From the NCBI RefSeq assembly GCF_900637515.1, contig NZ_LR134375.1, positions 1,617,001 through 1,681,000 on the forward strand: a stretch of DNA of 64,000 bases, written 5' to 3'. Shown one piece after another: positions 57,788 to 64,000 of the stretch. Each line of letters opens with the position of its first letter. The stretch's first letter is position 1. The notes below the pieces were generated by a model. The model did no database searches. It saw nothing but the letters and a program-made list of their open reading frames with translations, and was not told where the DNA came from. Position numbers and translations under genes: made by a program. The DNA comes from Veillonella dispar (GTDB taxonomy: Bacteria; Bacillota; Negativicutes; Veillonellales; Veillonellaceae).

Positions 57788-57832
57788 TTAATAATTCCTC
57801 CTGTCGTCCATTTCATGAATGGGCTGCTCCAT
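57788..57832 (-). CDS. Candidate 14-codon upstream ORF coupled to rpsJ
   Basis: ATG 57832 preceded by GGAGGAG (spacing about 7). Peptide [17 protein letters not shown] at 57788, 2 bases before the rpsJ ATG. The rpsJ ribosome binding site is the two AGG codons of this ORF, so translation of the small frame would cover or open it. No family is recognised; a chance ORF is possible, but two good ribosome binding sites spaced this way are noteworthy. Confidence 0.4.
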   Translation of the reverse strand: MEQPIHEMDDRRNY

Positions 57833-57888
57833 AGAAATTCTCCTCCGCAGAGGCAACCTTCTACTTCATAGTTTAAAAACACAACACT

Positions 57889-57910
57889 AGAGCGGCATTA
57901 CTGCCGCTCT
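57889..57910 (-). terminator. GC-rich hairpin between tuf and rpsJ
   Basis: AGAGCGGCA/TGCCGCTCT with a 4-base loop. On the minus strand GTGTTGTGTTTTT follows, a delayed T-tract. It could be a partial terminator after tuf or a processing site separating tuf from the S10 genes. Confidence 0.5.
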
Positions 57911-57965
57911 GAATGCTGCATGTATTGTGCTCAACGCATCACTACGATGAGCATAAAAGGTTAAA

Positions 57966-59153
57966 TTAACCTTCGATTTCAGTTACAACGCCAGCGCCTA
58001 CTGTATGGCCACCTTCGCGGATCGCGAAACGAAGACCTTCTTCGATAGCGATTGGAGTGATCAATTCGATATCCATTGTTACGTTATCGCCAGGCATACA
58101 CATTTCTACACCTTCAGGAAGGTTTACAACACCTGTTACGTCTGTTGTACGGAAGTAGAATTGTGGACGGTAGTTGGAGAAGAATGGAGTATGACGGCCA
58201 CCTTCTTCTTTAGTCAATACGTATACTTCTGCTTTGAATTTTGTGTGTGGGTTGATGGAACCTGGTTTAGCCAATACTTGACCACGTTCGATGTCTTTGC
58301 GGTCTACACCACGAAGCAATGCACCAACGTTATCACCTGCTACTGCAGAATCCAAAGTTTTACGGAACATTTCAAGACCAGTTACTACGTATTGTTCAGC
58401 TTTTTCTTTCAAGCCTACAACTTCTACTGTGTCGCCTACGTTTACTTGACCACGTTCAACACGGCCAGTTGCTACTGTACCACGACCAGTGATTGTGAAT
58501 ACGTCTTCCACAGGCATCAAGAAAGGTTTGTCAGTATCACGAACTGGAGTTGGGATGTAGGAGTCTACAGCTGCCATCAATTCGTCGATTTTAGCTACAT
58601 ATTGAGCGTCGCCTTCCAAAGCTTTCAAAGCGGAACCTACAACGATAGGTACTTCGTCGCCAGGGAATTCGTAGGAAGAAAGAAGTTCACGAACTTCCAT
58701 TTCTACCAATTCGATCAATTCTTCATCGTCAACCATGTCAGCTTTGTTCAAGAATACTACGATTGCAGGAACACCAACTTGGCGAGCCAACAAGATGTGT
58801 TCGCGAGTTTGAGGCATAGGGCCGTCAGCTGCGGAACATACCAAGATAGCGCCGTCCATTTGAGCCGCACCAGTGATCATGTTTTTAACATAGTCAGCAT
58901 GGCCTGGGCAGTCAACGTGTGCATAGTGACGGTTTTCAGTTTCGTATTCAACGTGTGCAGTGTTGATTGTGATACCGCGTTCACGTTCTTCTGGAGCTTT
59001 ATCGATCATGCTGTAATCTTGGAAATCAGCTTGGCCTTTTTCAGCCAATACTTTAGTGATTGCAGCAGTCAAAGTAGTTTTACCATGGTCAACATGACCG
59101 ATTGTACCGATGTTAACATGCGGTTTCGTACGTTCAAATTTTTCTTTAGCCAT
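57966..59153 (-). CDS. tuf: Elongation factor Tu
   Basis: 395 residues; GTPase delivering aminoacyl-tRNA. G1 [15 protein letters not shown]2 region [21 protein letters not shown]3 [21 protein letters not shown]4 NKADM, plus domains 2 and 3 ([20 protein letters not shown]). Only one tuf is seen in the window, 50 bases downstream of fusA. Strongly biased codons, consistent with high expression. Confidence 0.98.
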   Translation of the reverse strand: MAKEKFERTKPHVNIGTIGHVDHGKTTLTAAITKVLAEKGQADFQDYSMIDKAPEERERGITINTAHVEYETENRHYAHVDCPGHADYVKNMITGAAQMDGAILVCSAADGPMPQTREHILLARQVGVPAIVVFLNKADMVDDEELIELVEMEVRELLSSYEFPGDEVPIVVGSALKALEGDAQYVAKIDELMAAVDSYIPTPVRDTDKPFLMPVEDVFTITGRGTVATGRVERGQVNVGDTVEVVGLKEKAEQYVVTGLEMFRKTLDSAVAGDNVGALLRGVDRKDIERGQVLAKPGSINPHTKFKAEVYVLTKEEGGRHTPFFSNYRPQFYFRTTDVTGVVNLPEGVEMCMPGDNVTMDIELITPIAIEEGLRFAIREGGHTVGAGVVTEIEG

Positions 59154-59203
59154 TTTAAATTATCCTCCGAGGAAAATAGTAATTCTATTAATCTAATGTA
59201 AGA

Positions 59204-61288
59204 TTAACCGTTTTTCTTTGCTTGAATTTCTTCAGCAATTTTCTTAGGAACTTCTTCGTAATGATCGAATGTCATGGAGTAGTTACCGCGACCTTGAGTT
59301 TTGGAACGAAGGTCAGTTGCGTAACCGAACATTTCGCTCAATGGAACATATGCTTTGATATGTTGGTTACCATTACGAGCTTCCATGCCGTCCATGCGAC
59401 CACGACGGGAGTTCAAGTCACCGATAACGTCGCCCATGTATTCTTCAGGAACGTCTACTTCTACGGACATATATGGTTCAAGCAATGCAGGATCTGCTTT
59501 GCGAGCACCTTCTTTAAAGCCCATGGAACCAGCGATTTTGAAGGCCATTTCGTTGGAGTCAACGTCATGGTAGGAGCCGTCAAATACGATAACTTTGATG
59601 TCAACCATTGGATAACCAGCGATAACACCGGATTCCATAGCTTCTTTAACACCATTTTCAACAGGTCCGATGTATTCACGAGGAATTGCACCACCTACGA
59701 CCTTATTTTCAAATTCGAAGCCAGCACCTGGTTCTTGAGGAATTAATTCCAACCAGCAGTGACCATATTGACCACGACCACCAGATTGACGAACGAATTT
59801 ACCTTCAGATTTAACAGCTTTACGGATAGTTTCGCGATAAGCTACTTGAGGTTTACCTACGTTACATTCTACTTTGAATTCACGGTTCATACGGTCAACG
59901 ATGATATCCAAGTGAAGTTCGCCCATACCGGAGATAATAGTTTGACCTGTTTCTTCATCAGTACGAACTTTGAAAGTAGGATCTTCTTCTGCCAAACGAG
60001 CAAGAGCTGTACCCATTTTTTCTTGGTCAGCTTTTGTTTTAGGTTCAACAGCAACGGAGATAACTGGTTCAGGGAATTCCATGGATTCAAGAATTACAGG
60101 ATTCTTTTCATCACAAAGAGTATCACCAGTAGTAGTATCTTTCAAGCCTACAGCTGCAGCGATGTCGCCAGCGTAAACCATGTCGATTTCTTTACGAGTG
60201 TTAGCGTGCATTTGAAGAATACGGCCGATACGTTCTTTCTTACCTTTTGTGGAGTTGAAAACGTAGGAACCGGATTCCAATGTACCGGAGTACACACGGA
60301 AGAACGCTAATTTACCAACATAAGGGTCAGCCATGATTTTGAATGCCAATGCGGAGAATGGTTCATCATCGGAAGAAGGACGAGTAGTTTCTTCTTCAGT
60401 ACCAGGAACGACACCTTTAATAGCTGGAATGTCGATAGGAGCTGGCATGTAATCCACAACAGCGTCCAATAACATTTGTACACCTTTGTTTTTGTAGGAA
60501 GAACCACAAAGAACTGGGAACAATTGGTTAGCAATAACTGCTTTACGCAATGCTGTTTTCAATTCTTCAATGGAGATTTCTTCACCTTCCAAATATTTCA
60601 TCATAATATCGTCATCAGTTTCAGCGATAGCATCGATCATCATTTCGCGACGAGCTTCAGCTACTTCTTGATATTCTGCTGGGATATCAGTGATTTCATA
60701 TTCTTTACCGTCATCGGATTTGTAAATTTCCGCTTTCATAGTCATCAAATCGATGATGCCTTCGAAAGTATCTTCAGCGCCGATTGGCACTTGAATAGCT
60801 ACGGAATTTGCACCCAAACGGGATTTCATCATATCAACTACGTTGAAGAAGTCAGCACCTACAGTATCCATCTTATTTACATAAGCGATACGAGGTACGC
60901 CGTAGTTAGAAGCTTGACGCCATACTGTTTCGGATTGTGGTTCAACGCCGCCTTTAGCACTGAATACCGCAACAGAACCGTCAAGTACACGTAGAGAACG
61001 TTCTACTTCTACAGTAAAGTCAACGTGACCAGGAGTATCGATGATGTTGATACGATGATCTTTCCAGTGACATGTTGTCGCAGCAGAAGTGATTGTGATA
61101 CCACGTTCTTGTTCTTGCGCCATCCAGTCCATCGTAGCAGCACCTTCATGTACTTCGCCGATTTTGTGAACAATACCTGTATAGTAGAGGATACGTTCTG
61201 TAGTTGTTGTTTTACCAGCATCGATGTGAGCCATGATACCGATATTACGAGTTTTTGCTAGGGAAAACTCTCTTGCCACAGTTGTCAC
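59204..61288 (-). CDS. fusA: Elongation factor G
   Basis: 694 residues; ribosomal translocase GTPase. G1 [20 protein letters not shown]3 [21 protein letters not shown]4 NKMD. Five-domain length. C-terminal domains V/III show [20 protein letters not shown]. Lies between rpsG (6-base gap) and tuf in the standard str arrangement. Confidence 0.98.
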   Translation of the reverse strand: MTTVAREFSLAKTRNIGIMAHIDAGKTTTTERILYYTGIVHKIGEVHEGAATMDWMAQEQERGITITSAATTCHWKDHRINIIDTPGHVDFTVEVERSLRVLDGSVAVFSAKGGVEPQSETVWRQASNYGVPRIAYVNKMDTVGADFFNVVDMMKSRLGANSVAIQVPIGAEDTFEGIIDLMTMKAEIYKSDDGKEYEITDIPAEYQEVAEARREMMIDAIAETDDDIMMKYLEGEEISIEELKTALRKAVIANQLFPVLCGSSYKNKGVQMLLDAVVDYMPAPIDIPAIKGVVPGTEEETTRPSSDDEPFSALAFKIMADPYVGKLAFFRVYSGTLESGSYVFNSTKGKKERIGRILQMHANTRKEIDMVYAGDIAAAVGLKDTTTGDTLCDEKNPVILESMEFPEPVISVAVEPKTKADQEKMGTALARLAEEDPTFKVRTDEETGQTIISGMGELHLDIIVDRMNREFKVECNVGKPQVAYRETIRKAVKSEGKFVRQSGGRGQYGHCWLELIPQEPGAGFEFENKVVGGAIPREYIGPVENGVKEAMESGVIAGYPMVDIKVIVFDGSYHDVDSNEMAFKIAGSMGFKEGARKADPALLEPYMSVEVDVPEEYMGDVIGDLNSRRGRMDGMEARNGNQHIKAYVPLSEMFGYATDLRSKTQGRGNYSMTFDHYEEVPKKIAEEIQAKKNG

Positions 61289-61294
61289 CTCTTA

Positions 61295-61804
<510 letters not shown>

Positions 61805-61817
61805 TTAATGGCTAAAA

Positions 61818-62192
61818 TTATTTTTTAGCTTTTTTCGCGCCGTATTTGGAACGACTTTGCATACGGTTTTGTACGCCAGCTGTATCCAATGCACCACGAA
61901 CGATGTGATAACGCACACCTGGAAGGTCTTTTACACGACCGCCTCTGATAAGTACAACACTGTGTTCTTGTAAATTGTGACCAATGCCTGGGATGTAAGC
62001 AGTTACTTCAATAGCGTTTGTCAAACGTACACGGGCAACTTTACGAAGCGCGGAGTTTGGTTTCTTTGGAGTAGCTGTGTACACACGAGTACATACACCA
62101 CGTTTTTGTGGAGATTCTTGAAGTGCTGGAGCTGTAGATTTTTTAGTCAAGCTCATGCGACCTTTGCGTACTAGCTGATTAATTGTTGGCAT
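61818..62192 (-). CDS. rpsL: 30S ribosomal protein S12
   Basis: 124 residues. The decoding-centre loop [20 protein letters not shown] and [20 protein letters not shown] keep the lysines at the positions where streptomycin-resistance changes occur in other species, so it looks wild type. AGGAGG upstream. First classical gene of str. Confidence 0.97.
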   Translation of the reverse strand: MPTINQLVRKGRMSLTKKSTAPALQESPQKRGVCTRVYTATPKKPNSALRKVARVRLTNAIEVTAYIPGIGHNLQEHSVVLIRGGRVKDLPGVRYHIVRGALDTAGVQNRMQSRSKYGAKKAKK

Positions 62193-62268
62193 TTGGGCAC
62201 CTCCTTTCCAAATTTGAGATTTATAATTGATCCGTCATAACAAAGTGTTACATCGGATATTACCAAGA

Positions 62269-62514
62269 TTAACGTAGGATACCTACCGCTGTGGCCCGCA
62301 CCTTAATGCGACACGCACGACCAAGGTCATCCATAGTGTGCTTGTCATTCACAGGTATTCCCTGTTCAGCACAAGCATTTCGTATAGGTCCAACTACACT
62401 TTCATCACTATCATGTCCTACGAACACATACTTCACAGTCCCTCGTGCAATGTTTTTCAACGTTTGCTTGGCACCGATTGTTTTGTTCATCGACTTCAGA
62501 TGGGCAATGTCCAT
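62269..62514 (-). CDS. rplGB: L7Ae-type K-turn binding protein (YbxF/RplGB-like)
   Basis: 81 residues: MDIAHLKSMNKTIGAKQTLK, then KYVFVGHDSDESVVGPIRNA, then HTMDDLGRACRIKVRATAVG. The fold and the D-x-GRACxI segment match bacterial L7Ae homologues that bind kink-turn RNA. It sits between rpoC and rpsL, the usual Firmicute place. GGAGA upstream; consensus promoter about 60 bases before the ATG. Confidence 0.9.
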   Translation of the reverse strand: MDIAHLKSMNKTIGAKQTLKNIARGTVKYVFVGHDSDESVVGPIRNACAEQGIPVNDKHTMDDLGRACRIKVRATAVGILR

Positions 62515-62574
62515 AGTAAAATTCTCCTTACGAAATTATGCTACTTAGGCATACTTGCCCCTGAGCACTATGTA

Positions 62575-62603
62575 AGTATACCAATTACACAATCACATGT
62601 CAA
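62575..62603 (-). promoter_or_regulatory. Main promoter of the rplGB-rpsL-rpsG-fusA-tuf operon
   Basis: Minus-strand TTGACA (62598-62603), exactly 17 bases, TATACT (62575-62580), the best sigma-A-type match in the window. Confidence 0.9.
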
Positions 62604-62681
62604 ACGTTTTTCGATGCTCTACACCGCTATACAACTGCATTTTATGTGTACACGTTTCCGTGCGTTTCACAATAGCGAATC

Positions 62682-62710
62682 ATATAACAATATATGTAAT
62701 TTTTATGCAA
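62682..62710 (-). promoter_or_regulatory. Candidate second, upstream str promoter
   Basis: Minus-strand TTGCAT (62705-62710), 17 bases, TTATAT (62682-62687). Weaker than the downstream one but well spaced. Confidence 0.45.
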
Positions 62711-62916
62711 GAATGGTTATTTTATTCTCATTTTTATACATTATTTTCATATTATTTTAATTAATCACATTTCATGTATGCATAATTGATATAACTGAAA
62801 AATAAATAGTCATTTTTTCGATTCATTTTATTTGCTTTATTCAAAATAACGATTTTATTAGACTTATTATTTTATTTATCCATATGACACGTCTATCTGT
62901 AACAGCAAGTTTGGGA
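62711..62916. other. Very AT-rich spacer between rpoC terminator and str promoters
   Basis: This part of the 452-base gap between rplGB and rpoC has no ORF, hairpin or repeat that I can support. It is strongly AT-biased with A- and T-runs, which would suit DNA curvature or UP-element activity near the str promoters, but I see no specific site. Confidence 0.5.
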
Positions 62917-62950
62917 TAAAAAAAAGAGCGTGCCCTAAGGCACGCTCTTT
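62917..62950 (-). terminator. Terminator after rpoC
   Basis: AAAGAGCGTGCC/GGCACGCTCTTT with a 4-base loop, followed by a T-run on the minus strand. It isolates rpoBC from the str operon. Confidence 0.93.
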
Positions 62951-62967
62951 TATAGTATCCCTATAGA

Positions 62968-64000
62968 TTATTCTTCTATAGCAGATTCTTCTGTAATATC
63001 GATAATTTCAGGTGTGTTTTTAACAACCTCAATCTTACGGTAACGGCTCATGCCAGTACCAGCAGGGATCAATTTACCGATAATTACGTTTTCTTTTAAG
63101 CCCAATAATGGATCGATTTTACCTTTGATAGCGGCATCTGTAAGAACACGTGTTGTTTCTTGGAAGGACGCTGCAGACAAGAAGGAATCCGTTGCCAAAG
63201 CGGCTTTAGTAATACCCAATAATGTACGTTTGCCTGTAGCATTTTCACGGCCATTAAGAGTAAGACGACGGTTTTCTTCGTCAAAGGTATTAACGTCGAC
63301 CATATCCCCTGGAAGCATATCTGCATCGCCAGCTGTTTCAACTTTTACTTTATGAAGCATTTGACGTACGATAACTTCGATATGTTTATCATTAATTTCT
63401 ACACCTTGAGATTTATATACTTTTTGTACTTCGTATACGAGGTAACGTTGAGTTGCTTCAGTACCCATTACGCGCATAATGTCATGAGGGTTGATAGAAC
63501 CTTCTGTTAAACGTGCACCTAAGGATACAACATCACCGTCTTTAACGATAATGCGAGAACCATAAGGGATGAGGTAATCGAGTTCAATACCGTCTTCACC
63601 AGTGATGAAGATAGTATTAGTACCTTTTTTACCTTCGTTAGGTACAACGCGAACTGTACCTTCGTTTTCTGCGATGATAGCATTACGTTTTGGTTTACGC
63701 GCTTCGAATAATTCTTCGACACGTGGCAAACCTTGTGTAATATCGTCACCTGCGACACCACCTGTATGGAATGTACGCATTGTCAACTGAGTACCAGGTT
63801 CACCGATGGATTGCGCTGCAATAATACCTACAGCTTCACCAACTTGAACTTGACCGCCTGTACCAAGGTCGCGACCATAACACTTGCGACATACACCATA
63901 AGGGCTGCGACAAGTCAATACGGAACGGATTTTAACTGTTTCGTAGTGTTTTACAACTTCATCAGCCAATGGTTCTGTGATTTCACCGTTAAGAGGAACG
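62968..64000 (-). CDS. rpoC: RNA polymerase beta' subunit, C-terminal part (continues past window)
   Basis: The last 344 or so residues are visible; the frame is open to the window edge ([20 protein letters not shown]). The bridge-helix-distal zinc site [15 protein letters not shown] and the trigger-loop/jaw signature [20 protein letters not shown] then [11 protein letters not shown] are present. The end ([17 protein letters not shown]) is acidic. Core transcription enzyme. The remainder, and presumably rpoB, lie beyond 64000. Confidence 0.98.
   Translation of the reverse strand, partial: VPLNGEITEPLADEVVKHYETVKIRSVLTCRSPYGVCRKCYGRDLGTGGQVQVGEAVGIIAAQSIGEPGTQLTMRTFHTGGVAGDDITQGLPRVEELFEARKPKRNAIIAENEGTVRVVPNEGKKGTNTIFITGEDGIELDYLIPYGSRIIVKDGDVVSLGARLTEGSINPHDIMRVMGTEATQRYLVYEVQKVYKSQGVEINDKHIEVIVRQMLHKVKVETAGDADMLPGDMVDVNTFDEENRRLTLNGRENATGKRTLLGITKAALATDSFLSAASFQETTRVLTDAAIKGKIDPLLGLKENVIIGKLIPAGTGMSRYRKIEVVKNTPEIIDITEESAIEE

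Noticed and set aside
58005-59201. A 398-residue open frame on the plus strand, exactly opposite tuf
   Set aside because: It is the mirror of a highly biased gene: strong codon preference in tuf leaves the opposite strand free of stops. The translation is rich in Phe/Tyr/Cys/Ser without a recognisable fold, and it has no ribosome binding site. Similar long frames lie opposite fusA and other ribosomal genes.
59222-60310. Plus-strand frames of 174-183 residues opposite fusA
   Set aside because: Same antisense artefact as opposite tuf: no ribosome binding site and no family resemblance.

Overview
The window looks like chromosomal core DNA of an AT-rich Firmicute-type bacterium. The best fit is a Negativicute close to Veillonella. 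The reasons are a cell-division cluster (ylmH, sepF, yggS, pgeF) joined to tetrapyrrole genes, a fused gamma-alpha plus beta 2-oxoacid:ferredoxin oxidoreductase of anaerobes, a tandem pair of CobT-family lower-ligand transferases (the ArsAB arrangement known from Sporomusa), and a Firmicute-style str/S10/spc/alpha ribosomal supercluster followed by ecfA1-ecfA2-ecfT-truA. The genus is inferred from gene content; no database comparison was possible. Nearly everything is on the minus strand; the plus-strand genes are an MFS transporter, a LysR regulator and a YnfA-type membrane protein.

Layout from low to high coordinate (minus-strand transcription runs right to left). 1-3024: haem/sirohaem/corrin entry genes sirC-like, hemA, hemC and cobA (cut by the window edge). 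3082-8648: ylmH, proC, sepF, yggS, pgeF and a radical SAM protein. 8711-10537: YetF/DUF421, DUF3290 and a small membrane-anchored protein. 10683-18210: branched-chain amino acid genes ilvD-ilvA-ilvB-ilvN plus an ABC ATPase and a separately promoted ilvC. The ilvD transcript begins with a strong promoter, a 43-codon peptide packed with Leu/Ile/Val and an intrinsic terminator, which together look like an attenuator. 18385-22706: an anion permease with a palindromic operator candidate, a cupin, a heavy-metal-associated protein, tatA, a 6-phosphogluconolactonase and an enoyl-CoA hydratase.

22945-28160: rplM-rpsI and rpsD, each with its own consensus promoter, flank an AT-rich insert holding an unrecognised small gene and the MFS transporter; lysR and ynfA follow. 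28261-29063: nine tRNA genes in two near-identical blocks under one promoter. 29215-39582: the CobT-family pair, tyrA, a MATE exporter, a LemA protein with an unrecognised 616-residue partner, and korA-korB.

39641-64000: truA and the ECF transporter core, then a continuous ribosomal/translation cluster from rplQ up to rpoC, the last cut by the window edge. Within it rpsD, rplM and rpsI are absent because they sit elsewhere in the window. Two genes missing from a simple long-ORF view, rpmJ and rpmD, are present. A consensus promoter drives the rplGB-rpsL-rpsG-fusA-tuf end, and a 14-codon upstream ORF ends two bases before rpsJ. I saw no CRISPR array, insertion sequence, prophage, rRNA gene or replication origin.
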